Shown here: piece by piece, positions 11,289 through 22,274 of the stretch
Numbering within the stretch: the first letter of the stretch is position 1
Layout of the letters: every line of letters begins with the position of its first letter
DNA from: Apoda limacodes
Taxonomy: Eukaryota; Arthropoda; Insecta; Lepidoptera; Limacodidae
Length of the DNA stretch: 64,000 nucleotides
Direction: 5' to 3'
Assembly (NCBI GenBank): GCA_946406115.1
Contig: OX291552.1
Span: 1,550,001 to 1,614,000, forward strand
Program-made: the position numbers and the translations under genes
Notes under the pieces: generated by a model
Told to the model about the DNA's origin: nothing
The model's input: only the letters and a program-made list of their open reading frames with translations
Database searches by the model: none

Positions 11289-12603
11289 TTGATGCATAAT
11301 AACAATGCCAAAATGCCAAAACGCGGTCAAACATTGAAAAGTGAAACTCGTGAACTAATTATCAAGCTACAAGATTACTTTGAGCGTGAAAGAGAAAATG
11401 GCGGGCCTTTAATTCCTGCCGACCAAGTCCAAGAACGGATCTCTCAGGCACTTGGAGTGAGCAAACGGAAGATAGCAAATATTAATAAAGAAAAGTTCGG
11501 CTCATCTGGCACCGAAGAAAATATTTTACGAACACCAAAAAAGAAACGCAGAACTAAACCTATAACAGACATTGATAGCTTTGACGCCGATGCAATAAGG
11601 AATCATATATATGGTTATTATTCCAGGAGTGAGTACCTTAATAGGTCGATGCTTCTAGCATCTTTGAAAGCAGCTGATTTATTTAGGGAAGGCAAAACTG
11701 CTTTATCTAAAATTTTTACACATATTGGATTTCAATATAAAACAACAGACCAAAGTAAAATTATTTTAGAAAGAAATGACATAATTTTAAAAAGAATTAC
11801 TTTTTTAAAAGAAGCGACAAAAATCAATGATTGGGACAATGTTGTTTTCATCGACGAGACATGGCTGAACGCCAATCACACGCTTTCTCGTTTTTGGACA
11901 GATGACACTCCAGCGTCAACGTCAGAAGTGCCAATGGTAAAGGAGCACGGCTTATAATATACCACGCTGGTTGTGCGAAGTATGGTTTCGTGGAAAACGG
12001 TTTATTGGCATTTGAGTCAAAAACAACTACTGACTACCACGAAGAAATGAATGCGGCTTCATTTAAGGAGTGGTTTCAGTATGTGTTCAGTTATATTAAT
12101 GGAAAACGCCCCTTATCATTCGGTGCAAAAAAATAAAGCCAAGCTAATAGAAAAGAATTGGTGGCTTGGTTGCAAAAAAGTCGCATTGACGCAAATATGT
12201 CAATGATAAAAGCAGAGCTGCTGAAATTTATCAATGACCATAAGCCGACAAATGTTCGATATGAAATAGATGAGTCGGCTCCGGAGTACGGTCATCGCGT
12301 TCCCCGAATTCCCCCGTAACACTGCCAGTTCAATGCTATTGAGCTAATTTGGTCTCAAATTAAAGGTTATGCAGCCCGTCATAATACTTTTCCACCGTAT
12401 GGCATAAAAAGGTGAAGATGCTTTTAAAAGAAGCATGCGAAAAAGTCACAAGAGATGACTGGATGAAGGTGGTTGAAAAAACTAAAAAGATTATATTTGA
12501 TGACTTTGACCGCGATATCCGTTTAGATACTATGATTGACAATAATATGATTATACACGTTAATGAAGGTGACAGCGACTCCTCAAGCGAATTGGCAGAT
12601 TAA
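11289..12603 (+). pseudogene. IS630/Tc1-mariner superfamily transposase, decayed
   Basis: The first 222 codons are open. They hold a basic N-terminal helix-turn-helix (from about residue 10: KRGQTLKSETRELI...VSKRKIANI), a linker with PKKKRRTK (possible nuclear signal) and the first catalytic block VVFIDETWLNA (about 11844). Downstream pieces in other frames show GFVENGLLAF (about 11984), ENAPYHS (12102) and FNAIELIWSQIKGY (about 12330). The block normally reading DNAPYHS here begins with Glu (gaa), so the second catalytic Asp is lost. The spacing from that residue to the terminal Glu of IELIW is about 80 codons, far longer than the 34-37 of Tc1 and mariner. That suggests one of the long-spacer families (a DD82E-like group has been described). 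At least two frameshifts; inactive. Confidence 0.7.
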
Positions 12604-12651
12604 ATTGTTTGACATAGTCAAACAATACATTTTCCAATAAATAAAGCATTT

Positions 12652-13060
12652 TTAGGGTTCCGTACCCGAAGGGTAATTAACGGAACCCTATTACTAAGGC
12701 TTCGCTGTCCGTCCGTCTGTCACCAGGCTGTATCTCATGACCCGTAATTGTTAGACAGTTAAAATTTTCACAGAAGGTGTATTTCTGTTGCCGCTATAAG
12801 AACAAATGGTTAAAACCCAAACAAAAGTGATTTTTTGGCTCGATTTTGCTCCATATTGATAACGGCAACAGGTAAAAGCTGAAAATATGCACAGAATATT
12901 TAGTTATAGAGTCATTTTGAAAATATAAAATTAAATTAAAATAAAATAATTATTTAAGGGGGGCTCCCATAAAACAAACGTGATTTTCTTTTCCAATTTT
13001 ATAGATAATGGTAAGGAACCCTTCGTGCGCGAGTTCGACTAGTACTTGGCCGATTTTTTT
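12652..13060 (+). repeat. Lepidopteran repeat ('gggttccgtacc...cttggccg' class)
   Basis: It starts 'tttttagggttccgtacc' and ends 'aacccttcgtgcgcgagttcgact...cttggccgattttt'. The same start and end occur at 21635-22030 with a diverged middle, and a reverse-complement start piece is at 46690-46725. This is a very common non-coding repeat in moths and butterflies; I cannot say which autonomous element mobilises it. Confidence 0.65.
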
Positions 13061-13814
13061 ATTTTTTTTCTTTCGTTACATTCAGAAATTACGATTCAAT
13101 TCAATTAATTGATTCATTAAAAAATTATTTACATAGTGAATATTTATTGAATATATTGAAATATAATTCCTATAAAAAATAACAACATTCAAATTAAATT
13201 GAATGAATATGCATAATGAATGCAATAAATAACGTTACTAAATATTATTAATGTTATTTATTGTACATCACTAGTCATGATGAATTGACAGGTGTCAGGA
13301 ACGCATTCTTTGACCGGCCGCATAAGAGACCTCTGATTCACTTCACCTTTGTCACTTTTGCGACTATTTTTATTCACATCTAGGAAATTAAATGCGCTCC
13401 AATCCATTTGTTTTTGTAGACCATTGCGATTGTATTGCGTGCAAATGAACGCAATGAAAGCAATAAGTGTTTTCGTAGCTTATTGCACGGTGGCAAAAAA
13501 AACAGGTTATTGCGTTGTTTGCTTTCAATAATTTTTTTTTTTACATATGACAGCTGTCAGCTATCAGTTCAAAGTTGTGTGTCGTGAAAAACACAAATTG
13601 CTTGCTTGTTTATCAGATTTCGGATTGTTTTGCAAAAGATAAATTAATGTTAAAAAGGAAGGTCTTTGAAAAAATAATTATGAATAAACGGATACATTTA
13701 TACAATATCTTTAACGTTAGAAAACAGGAGCGTGCATTTCGTGGTAACAACGTAAATAATAATTTTTTTGTGTATTTTCTTGTGATAAGCACCTAAGTAT
13801 TTGTCATATACGTA
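13061..13814. other. Intergenic sequence with short symmetric motifs
   Basis: AT-rich until about 13270. Around 13400-13530 there are several 'ttattgc/gcaataa' and 'gcaatgaaagc' words in both orientations, and a tgacagctgtcag palindrome at about 13549. No gene is recognisable; the small open frames look non-coding. Confidence 0.4.
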
Positions 13815-14157
13815 CTATGGCTACATTCCAATTCACTGTCGAGAGATAATCGCCCGCTAAAGTTGATTTTCCACCCGTTCCAAATCGCAACAAAGAAGTT
13901 AAAAAAATGGTTTTTAGACGCCCGGGGTTGGTTATTTTCTAACTGTGAAGTTGAATTCCTTAAACTGCCATAGAAAGGTTAAAATTCACTCTCATCAGCG
14001 TAAAAATTAACTGTCAATACCGGGCGATAATTATTCGGCGGGTTTTGGGATATAGCCCAGTATAAATAATTCAACTCGACAGATAGGAAGTTACCCTGAG
14101 CTCGGCGTTCCAAAACTACTTTTTCAACTTACACATTGCGTTTTGGAACATAGCCTA
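13815..14157. mobile_element. Inverted-repeat element (MITE-like), compound
   Basis: 'ggctacattccaa...ataatcgcccg' at 13819-13857 pairs with the reverse complement at about 14024-14062. A second small inverted pair, 'ggcgttccaaaac' (14102) against 'gttttggaacatagcc' (14140), follows at once and shares the same terminal words. Non-coding, so a non-autonomous element or a tandem of two. Confidence 0.55.
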
Positions 14158-14236
14158 GTAAAAATAACTGGACGAAATTGCGAAATTGGTAAGAGCTGTT
14201 AGCTGCATGTGAAAGTCAAACTACGGTTGAATCTTC

Positions 14237-14272
14237 AGCAGAACGTAGGTGCATCACTATGATCATGTAAGT
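14237..14272 (+). other. Exon-like unit, first of a dispersed series
   Basis: 'gcatcactatgatcat' runs straight into a strong donor-like gtaagttg. The same exon end plus donor arrangement recurs at 17.28, 18.21 and 22.33 kb. It may be a true non-coding exon or only the first copy of a repeat; the sequence cannot decide. Confidence 0.3.
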
Positions 14273-14619
14273 TGTCAGTTTTTCCTTCTCATAAAGTTGT
14301 CAACCCTATAGGCCCTTGTTTGTGGGGAATATGTTTAGCAAAGAAATAGGCTATGTAAACAGAAAATATAGCTACAGTATTATTATTTGTATTGGATGAT
14401 GAGGCATATATTCTGGGACTGTAAAAGAAAACAAATCAATCAAAGTAATATTACCTACTCAACAATTGCTTCTTAGTGTTTCAAGTGTCCTTAGGCAATT
14501 ATAACTGCTCAACATCAGGCAGGCAGTATGCTTGTTTGCTACCTTATGTGCGCCAATCGTTTGGGGATGGAGTTTACTGAAGGCCTCAGTGACACAAGTA
14601 ACCTATTAAGTTAATTTTG

Positions 14620-15120
14620 AGGTTGTCCTTGCCTAGGTCCCAGGCCACAGTAGAATAGAAGGCAATGAGAAAGCTGACCACTGGGCTAAAGAAGCAGTTC
14701 AGTCAGGTGTACAAAACTTTAATAAAATTTTCTCTTTAGACTTTCTCAATTTAGCTAAAAGGCCAATGTCAGTAGATTGGAGTCATGTATGTAAACAGTC
14801 TTCATCCATTAAGGGCAGTTATTATGGCCAAATACAACCTGTTATCCCTGCAAAACCTTGGTTCTTTCGATTTCGATATTGTGACAAATTAGTTATGTCA
14901 ACCATATGCCGTCTGAGACTGGGACATGCATGTAATTCAGTATTTTTAGCTAAAATTAGAGTTAGCGACCACTCTATTTGTGGTCTATTTGTGCCCCAAA
15001 TACCCTATATCACTATATGACATCCTCCACCCAATAATTCCTCGCCCTGTCAACATGCAGTATCTTCTATCCTTGGTTAATACCCCCTTTATTAACAAAA
15101 TTCATCAAAACGTTTAATAT
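14620..15120 (+). pseudogene. LINE ORF2 tail with RNase H end (I/R1-like)
   Basis: The RNase H terminal block is readable as WVPGHSRIEGNEKADHWAKEA at about 14634-14695 (one frameshift). It is followed by a 14766-15020 frame containing FRYCDKLVMSTICRLRLGH and a Cys/His tail. This is the C-terminal part of a LINE related to the one at 1.1-4.9 kb but on the other strand. No RT survives. Confidence 0.65.
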
Positions 15121-16113
15121 TAAAATATAACTCTTTTGCATGCATTAATATGTCCATCACCACTTAGTATAATCCTCTCTCACTCTTATTTGTTTTTTTA
15201 TATGTTGTGATGCGCTTTTTTGTTTTATGTAAAACAAATGGCCCAAATCTTCCTTTTTTATATTAAATTAAATATTTATTTTATATTAAATTTTTCAACA
15301 CATGTCTCTTTTATCATGGATACTGGCGAAATGATTTGGCTTAGATCGAAATGAAAGCAATTCTGCAAACAACTAATTAATTTATTTGACAGGTAACTAG
15401 TAAATAAATATAACAGTCATCAATCCACTATTGTTACTTTTGTATTTACAAATAAAAAAAAAAATTAGTTGGAAATACAAAAAGTCCAATCTTTCAATCT
15501 GTGAATACTGAAAAATACTAAAACCGTAAATAAGGAGCTTTGACTTTTTTTATTCTAGATGTTGCATGAAATTTTAGTCTTTCTCTTACATTTCTGCTGG
15601 GATATTGCAGTTGAAAACTCCTAGTTGTGATGCAATAATGAGAATAAGTAAATCTCTAAAAATTCCTTAGGTGTCTTGGTTATTAATAGTTATTGGTGTA
15701 ACACGTAGATACACTTTACTGAGTATACAATATCTTTCTGGCTCATCTTGTTGTCTATATTTGTAACTTATACTTCTTTACATTAATACCTATATAATGA
15801 CTAAATTTTTTCTTATTATGCTATTTAGGCATTAAATTTACAAGCATAGAATGATTTTTGGATAAACATATATTTAAGTCAGGAATTAAACCTGCGAACC
15901 TATTTATATATAGGTTCACAGTAATAGTGTCTCCATTTGCACCTCTATTGTAAATAATGTTTTATTTACTGCAGGTTCAAGTTGTGGCCTGAGATCTAAT
16001 CTGCTGACTATGTCTTTGCTTTAAAAATTCTTACGTCTTTTTCAAGACATTCTGCTTAAGTGATTAACTGGTTTTGTGTTGTAATTAAATACATATTTTT
16101 GTGTCAATTACAG
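15121..16113. other. AT-rich sequence, nothing recognised
   Basis: No open frame with recognisable content. An imperfect palindrome around 15886-15925 (cgaacctatttatatataggttc) is the only notable local structure. Confidence 0.4.
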
Positions 16114-16270
16114 TCACTTTTGGGGCTCTGAGGTCTGGAAACTCACTACTTAGTTAGCAAAATAGCAAAACTACTGATTCCTGTGATATGCAACCCAAGA
16201 TCTACACCATTTGCTAAACAAAGGGCAACCTTTGGACAGTTATCTGGAGAAAATGTATTACATATATGCT
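16114..16270 (+). other. Possible unrecognised coding exon
   Basis: An acceptor-like 'gtgtcaattacag' precedes this stretch and a perfect donor, gtaagtat, follows it. One frame is open from 16132 to the donor for 46 codons and includes KIAKLLIPVICNPRSTPF and GQLSGENVLHIC. Against this, the frame has a stop between the acceptor and 16132, so if real the exon is read in part, uses another acceptor or is broken. I recognise no family. No partner exon was established. Confidence 0.25.
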
Positions 16271-16565
16271 GTAAGTATATTACTATATATATATTTTAGT
16301 CATATATTTTAGTAATATGTTTTAACTAAAAGTCTTTTTGTAAGAGTTTATTATATTAGTTAAAAAAATTAAATACCTAAATATCTTATCTCATTAAACT
16401 TGGAAAATGAGTTGGAGATGGAGAAGGATATGAAATACCATCTTGTTATACACACTGCTCATCCCAGTTGAGAGCTGCCAATAATAGCTTTTTCTATAGG
16501 TAAAAATGGGTACACTATTCTTTTATTTTGCAAAAGTGTACTTGGAAAGTAGCTTGGGTCAGACA

Positions 16566-16850
16566 ATAACCATGGTGGCTCCAGGGCTCTGTTGCTAGTA
16601 GTAGCTACCTACGGAACCGAGAAGTGCAGGCTTGATCCCGCACATGACAAACATTTATGTAATGAAAATTTGTGTTTATCTTGAGTCTGTTTTCTATGTA
16701 TAATACATATTTATTTACAAAAAAAGTAGGTTTATTATATACATATGTGTTAAAATTTCTGTTCTGTTTTGTGTGGTATCCATAGTACAAGCTTTGCTTA
16801 GTTTGGGACCAGATGGTTTTTGTGTAAAGTCCTGAAAAAAATGTATAATA
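16566..16850 (+). repeat. tRNA-type SINE, lepidopteran
   Basis: A pol III-like head has an A-box-like 'tggctccagggctctg' and a B-box-like 'aggcttgatcccgc' (about 16627). The body is 'acatttatgtaatgaa...gagtctg...' and the characteristic tail is 'catagtacaagctttgcttagtttggga' near 16780-16810. Head and tail match a SINE type I know from many moths and butterflies. Confidence 0.65.
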
Positions 16851-16959
16851 TGAATCTAGTAGTACCAATAAAAGTATACCTTGGTGAATCATATATTTAA
16901 AAAAAATGGTACAATATGATCTTTTTTAGTTATTATGTTTAACCACTTTATAGTTATTT

Positions 16960-17388
16960 ATACTATACCACTAAGGGAACTCATTGTGATGCTTACTGTT
17001 ACAATTTTCCATTTCAAGCAAAGTGCAGAGCAGATGCAAGAACTCTGCACAACAAGGATCATCTACATTTTGCAAGTTGTCCAAATAATTTATTTTGCAT
17101 AGGCATATATATGCATCACAAATGAGCTCATTGATATAAACATCGACATCAGTTAACTGGTTAAATTCAAGCAGAACAGGGGCAAAGATGTGAAAGAAGA
17201 GGCATCTTTAATTTATCACTGTTTCAGGTGAAGTGCAGAGCAAATTCGAGACTGTAACTCAACTGGCATCATCATCACTATGTAAGTTAATAACATTTAA
17301 TAATATTTCAAATTTAATGAAAATGCATTCACAAATGGGCTATCTTACTGTTCAGTCTCCAATCTCAGATTAACTGTTTTAGCTTTAG
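16960..17388 (+). repeat. Array of repeated exon-like units, left part
   Basis: Related units begin at about 17013 (caaagtgcagagcagatgca), 17169 (cagaacaggggcaaag) and 17229 (gtgaagtgcagagcaaattc). Each is preceded by a polypyrimidine/AG, as in 'cactgtttcag'. The 17229 unit ends in a donor-like 'atgtaagttaataac' at 17280. The spacer 'cacaaatgrgct...cagttaactg' is also repeated (17115 and 17330). The copies have diverged, so the array is old. No frame is kept open through the units. Confidence 0.5.
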
Positions 17389-17871
17389 TACAGAACAGAG
17401 GCAAGTTATTTAAAATGAAGTAAGTAGATTGTGGATTAAGGTGCCTGCCAAGGTTTTCTATAAGGACTACAGTATTGGGTTCTTTAAGGGAGAAGTAATT
17501 AGAGACCACCAGCTTGTTTGCCAACTAAGTATATGTGGTATTATATTAAATACAGAACAGAGGCAAGTTATTTAAAATGAAGTAAGTAGATTGTGGATTG
17601 AGCTCTCTGCGAAGGTTTTCTATAAGGACTACAGTATTGGGTTCTTCAAGGGAGAAGTAATTAGAGACCACGAGCTTGTTTGTCAACTAAGTATATGTGG
17701 TATTACATTAAATACAGAACAGAGGCAAGTTATTTAAAATGAAGTAAGTAGATTGTGGATTGAGCTCTCTGCCAAGGTTTTCTATAAGGACTACAGTATT
17801 GGGTTCTTCAAGGGAGAAGTAATTAGAGACCACGAGCTTGTTTGCCAACTAAGTATATGTGGTATTATATG
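17389..17871 (+). repeat. 162-bp tandem repeat, three copies, with LINE-A tail inside
   Basis: 'tacagaacagaggcaagtta' recurs at 17389, 17551 and 17713, an exact 162-base period, and the three units are nearly identical. Each unit joins an exon-like piece (tacagaacagaggcaag...gaagtaagtag) to the 3' end of LINE-A ('gccaaggttttctataagga' to 'ttgtttgccaactaagtata'). The high identity means the triplication is recent relative to the flanking array. Confidence 0.85.
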
Positions 17872-18071
17872 GGGTAACTCCCGACACTCAATTTCACTTT
17901 GATTTTAGCATAAAATAAATCAATCATATAAAACAACTTTTTATGCAACAAAATCAAATAATATTATTAAGATTACACACGACTGAATGTAATTGCAATG
18001 TAAGTATTTAAAATTATTGACAAGAGTGCCGTATGATTGAAATTGGTATTGTCGTCGAGAGTCGGCCCCTT

Positions 18072-18257
18072 GTTTTGATCATTACTATTTTCACAGATTT
18101 AGCATTTTTATATAGAAATAGCAACTGAGCTGTTCTAAGTCCTTATTTCACTGTTTCAGGTGAAGTGCAGAGCAAACCCAGACTGCAACTCAACTGGCAT
18201 CATCGTCATCATATAAGTTAATAACATTTAACATCGTGTGAGTGTAATAAATATGCC
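18072..18257 (+). repeat. Exon-like array unit interrupted by LINE-A
   Basis: 'gatcattactattttcacag' is followed by 'cactgtttcag', then the unit 'gtgaagtgcagagcaaaccc' (about 18160) and the donor-like 'ataagttaataacatttaac'. It closely matches the 17229 and 22.3 kb units. The LINE-A copy starts abruptly at about 18258 within the spacer. Confidence 0.55.
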
Positions 18258-18340
18258 CATATCCAACTTAGACGCAGATATCCTGCCCGGCTGACACATC
18301 ATACCTTCATTATCCCGGCTACAAACTCGAACACAATTTT

Positions 18341-20014
18341 ATGAGTCGTGCCGGTGTATGTATGTTCGTCCGGGAGGATATCTGCTGTCGCCGCCTTCAT
18401 AGCCTTGAAGTCAGGGACCTGTCGATATTGTGGGTGCGCGTAGATTACGGCGGCCACACTCGTATCTATGCGTGCCTATACAGGTCTCATAGCGGTGACA
18501 CGGACGTAACTCGACTCTTCACGCACCTGAGTTTGACGACTGACAAAGTTCTAGAGCAATATCCCACAGCAGAACTAGTTATTTTGGGAGACTTTAACGC
18601 CCACCATCGCGAGTGGCTCGGTTCTCGAACCAATAACTATGCTGGGATATCTGCTCATGAATTTGCTCTGACCTATGGTTTCTCTCAGCTGGTACTTTCT
18701 CCAACGAGAATACCAGATATAGAGGAACATACGAGCTCCTTACTGGACCTTCTGCTGACTACTCGTCCGGACGGGTACTCCGTCTCAGTGGATGCGCCTC
18801 TTGGCTCCTCGGACCACTGTCTCGTTCGGACTCAAGTGTCATGCACACAACCTGATCCTTCTGGGCCAACTAACTGGCGTCGTGTGTGGCACTATAAGTC
18901 GGCAGACTGGGATGGATTGCGTGAATTTTACGCATCGTACCCGTGGAGGCAGATCTGCTTTAACTCAGAAGATCCTGACGTCTGCGCAGCCGCAGTCACT
19001 GAGACAATCCTTGCTGGTATGGAATGCTATATTCCTAACCCGCGAGTAGCTGCCGGCGTCAAAAAACGACCGTGGTTTAATAGGTCTTGCAGAAAAGCTA
19101 AAATTCTTAAGCAAAATGCATATGAGGCTTGGACCACGGCTCGTTATAATAAGGATCCGAATATTTCTGAGTTAAAACGCAAATTAAATGCTGCCTCGAG
19201 GTTCAGTAAGAAAGCAACTGCCAGAGCAAAATTCCAATTCATCGGCAAAATAGGTGGGCGACTTGCGAGCTATCCTTCTGGGAGTCGTGCTTTCTGGTCG
19301 CTTGCCAAAGCTGCCGAAGGGAACTTCTGCCAGTCGTCGTTACCACCACTGCGAAAGACCGATGGTGACTTGGCCCATAGTGCTAAAGAGAAAGCCGATC
19401 TACTGGGCAGTCTCTTTGCCTCGAACTCGAATATGAACGATGAAGGCGCTGTACCACCTACTATACCGTGGTGCGGTAAGTCCATGCCGGAAATCTCCAT
19501 AACGCAGCGGGAGGTCAGGCGGGCGTTGCTTTCTCTAGACGTTCATAAGTCGAGTGGGCCAGACGGTATACCAGCAGTGGTGCTTAAGCAGTGTGCTCCT
19601 GAGTTATGTCCTGTACTCACGCGCCTCTTCGCGCTTTCCTACCACACTAGGCAATTTCCGTCTACATGGAAGACTGCGAATGTGCACCCGGTGCCCAAAA
19701 AGGGCGATAGATCAGATCCATCGAATTACAGGCCTATCGCTATTACCTCTCTCCTCTCTAAGGTGATGGAGCGTGTGATCAACACACAGCTTCTAAGATA
19801 CCTAGAAGTTCACGATCTGGTCAGTGACCGTCAATATGGCTTTCGCCACGGTCGCTCGACTGGTGACCTTCTAGTGTATCTCACACACCGATGGGCACTA
19901 GCCATTGAGAGTCAGGGGGAGGCATTGGCATGTAGCCTGGACATAGCGAAGGCGTTCGATCGGGTCTGGCACCGCGGTCTTCTATCGAAGTTGCCATCTT
20001 ACGGAGTGCCCTAG
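18341..20014 (+). pseudogene. LINE-A ORF2, endonuclease and first half of RT
   Basis: Residues about 1-190 are APE-type endonuclease: VILGDFNAHHREWLGS at about 81, SLLDLLLT near 133 and GSSDHCLV near 153. A connector follows, then RT blocks SSGPDGIPAVVLK, NYRPIAITSLLSKVMERV, RQYGFRHGRSTGDLL and CSLDIAKAFDRVWH (first catalytic Asp). The protein would nick target DNA and reverse-transcribe its own RNA. The piece ends at a TAG right after YGVP, where RT proteins normally continue; the downstream frame is the same, so this is a single nonsense change. The true N-terminus is missing. Confidence 0.85.
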
Positions 20015-20017
20015 GGT

Positions 20018-21082
20018 TTGTGCAAATGGGTGGCTAGCTTTTTGTCCGGCAGACGCATACGAACTGTAGTTGACGGTAGTTGCTCTGATAGCATGGACAT
20101 TAATGCTGGTGTCCCGCAAGGCTCTGTGCTGTCTCCTACGCTGTTTCTACTGCATATCAATGACATGTTGGACATCAACAACATACATTGCTATGCAGAT
20201 GACAGTACTGGAGACACTTTTTACACGGGTCGTGCAAACATCCCTCGTTCCGTTGTGGAGGAAAACCGCGGAGAACTTGTGTCTCAAATCGAGACCACAC
20301 TGTCCCAGGTCTCTGACTGGGGACGGGTAAACTTGGTCCGATTCAACCCTACAAAGACACAAGTGTGCGCGTTCACCGCTAAGAAAACTCCATTCACTGT
20401 GGTCCCACAATTCCAGAACACTCCCCTCTCCATCTCCAAGAGCATTGGGATCCTTGGTGTCGACATCTCCAGCGATGTTCAGTTCCGAGATCATTTACAA
20501 GATAAGGTAAAGCTGGCGTCCAAAAAACTTGGTGTACTCAACAGAGCGAAGCAGTACTTCACGTCGGGGCAAAGGTTGTTACTTTACAAGTCGCAAGTTC
20601 GGCCCCATATGGAGTACTGCTGCCATCTCTGGGCAGGTGCACCCGGATACCAGCTTGACCCTTTTGACTCGGTTCAACGACGGGCTGTGAGAATTGTCGA
20701 CGATCCCAAACTCACTTGCGGTATCGAGCCCTTAAGTCTGAGGAGAGACTTTGCCTCACTGTGTGTGTTCTACCGCTTGTACAATGGGTTGTGTTCTGAG
20801 GAATTGTTCGAAATGATGCCCACGGCTACTTTCTACCATCGCACCGCTCGCCATCGGCAGGGAATTCATTCTCACACTTTAGAACCTAAATGGTCGCGTA
20901 CAGTGCGGTTTCAGAGAAACTTCCTCCCGCGAACGCTTAAGTTGTGGAATGAGCTCCCTGCCAAGGTTTTCTGCAAGGACTACAGTATGGAGTTCTTCAA
21001 GAAAGAAGTTATTAGATTTCTGAAGGGTCGGCAACGCGCAAGTGATACCCCTGGTGTTGCAAGCGTCCATAGGCTACGGTGA
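20018..21082 (+). pseudogene. LINE-A ORF2, second half of RT and C-terminus
   Basis: It continues in frame after the TAG at 20012. [15 protein letters not shown] is the primer-grip block and CYADDSTGD the catalytic YADD. Next come RFNPTKTQVCAF, a [14 protein letters not shown] thumb block, [18 protein letters not shown] and the C-terminal block [13 protein letters not shown]. There is no RNase H or Cys-rich tail, and the stop lies about 50 bases before the A-rich tail. No start codon applies, since this is the rest of one protein. Confidence 0.85.
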
Positions 21083-21128
21083 CCGCTTACCATCAGGCGG
21101 GCCGTAAGCTTGTTTGCCACCTTAGTGG

Positions 21129-21165
<37 letters not shown>

Positions 21166-21634
21166 TAATATTAAAAATGCGAAAGTTTGGATGTTTGTTA
21201 CTTAATCACGATTTAACCACTGGACAGATCTGGATGAAACTTGGCACACATGTATGCAGGATAGGTCCTGGAATCGGACATGGTTACTTTTTATTACGAA
21301 AAATTCAAAAGTTCCACCAGGAATAACTATAACCGAGCTTAAACGAACAATAGCTGTAGCTTGCTATAGCAAACTTCATTAGTATAATTAAAGAGTTCTA
21401 CGGCGATAACCGAATTAAGGGCGGGCGGAGCCGCTGGCAAAATCTAGTTTACAATAATAAGTAGATTCTTATGTTTTGAATGTTTACTTTAAATGTTCAA
21501 AATGTGTTAAATATCAACTACCATTGCTGTTTTAGATGATCTCAATACTGACATTTAACTTTTTTCCAGCGCAATCTATCTAGTTCTTGGGAGGCCTCTG
21601 AATAACCAGCTGGGCACTCGCGTAATTAACCTTT
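21166..21634 (+). repeat. Degraded lepidopteran interspersed repeat
   Basis: Phrases such as 'ggacagatctggatgaaact' and the end 'ggcgggcggagccgctggca' are the usual 3' flank of lepidopteran 'actagctt...' type repeats. It lacks coding content and has no sharp boundaries. Confidence 0.4.
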
Positions 21635-22030
21635 TTAGGGTTCCGTACCTTGAAAGGAAAAACTGGAACCCTTACATTTTGTCAGGAACGCGTGGAGGTA
21701 TCAAGCTAAAATTTATATCAAATACTCAGGTCTACTGTCCCTTAGAGCTGTGAATAAATCAAACTTCTGAGCCAACGCAATCAAAAGATATGCCGCAAAT
21801 TTTAGAAACTCTCAAGGGATCCAAAACCTACAGAGTACTTTCCGTGAACTCAGAATCTTGAAATTAGGTACGAAGCAACGTCTTATAGCACAGATGAAGG
21901 AAGAATTGCGAAAACCGTAAATTTTTAGTTACATCATATAAAAAAATATTTTTAATAATATACAACATATAATAAGTTTGCACGGAACCCTTCGAGCGCG
22001 AGTCCGACTCGAACTTGGCCGAATTTTAAA
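21635..22030 (+). repeat. Lepidopteran repeat ('gggttccgtacc...cttggccg' class), second copy
   Basis: It begins 'tttttagggttccgtacctt' and ends with 'ggaacccttcgagcgcgagt' and 'cgactcgaacttggccgaat', matching the ends of the 12.65-13.06 kb copy. The interior differs, so the two belong to one family but different subtypes. Confidence 0.65.
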
Positions 22031-22274
22031 GAAAATACTAAACTGATTCAAATGCAGTTTGTAGCACGGCAGAGGTATTTTAGGCTTTCATTAAGGATTA
22101 TGAAAAATCTTGCATGAGTTATATGTATTGTTATTATTACTATGCATATACCTATGCAAAAAACTAAGCAAATATCTAAATTAGTAGGTTTATACCTAAA
22201 CCGCAAATTCCAGCAATGCAAACTTTGCCACTAGATATATTAGATTTAGTACAAATAAATGAGTAAATATGTTT

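Larger units (their letters stand above)
18258..21165 (+). mobile_element. LINE-A, longest copy (CR1-like non-LTR retrotransposon)
   Basis: It is truncated at the 5' side within the endonuclease, runs through RT to the family 3' end 'accttagtggtatta' and finishes in about 35 A residues. It is the youngest-looking retroelement here: from 18341 the frame is open for about 915 codons apart from one TAG at 20012-20014. Between 18260 and 18341 the endonuclease start can be followed only across a frameshift. The other LINE-A pieces in the window can be aligned to it. Clade placement as CR1-like rests on RT motifs and the lack of RNase H, and is inference. Confidence 0.85.
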
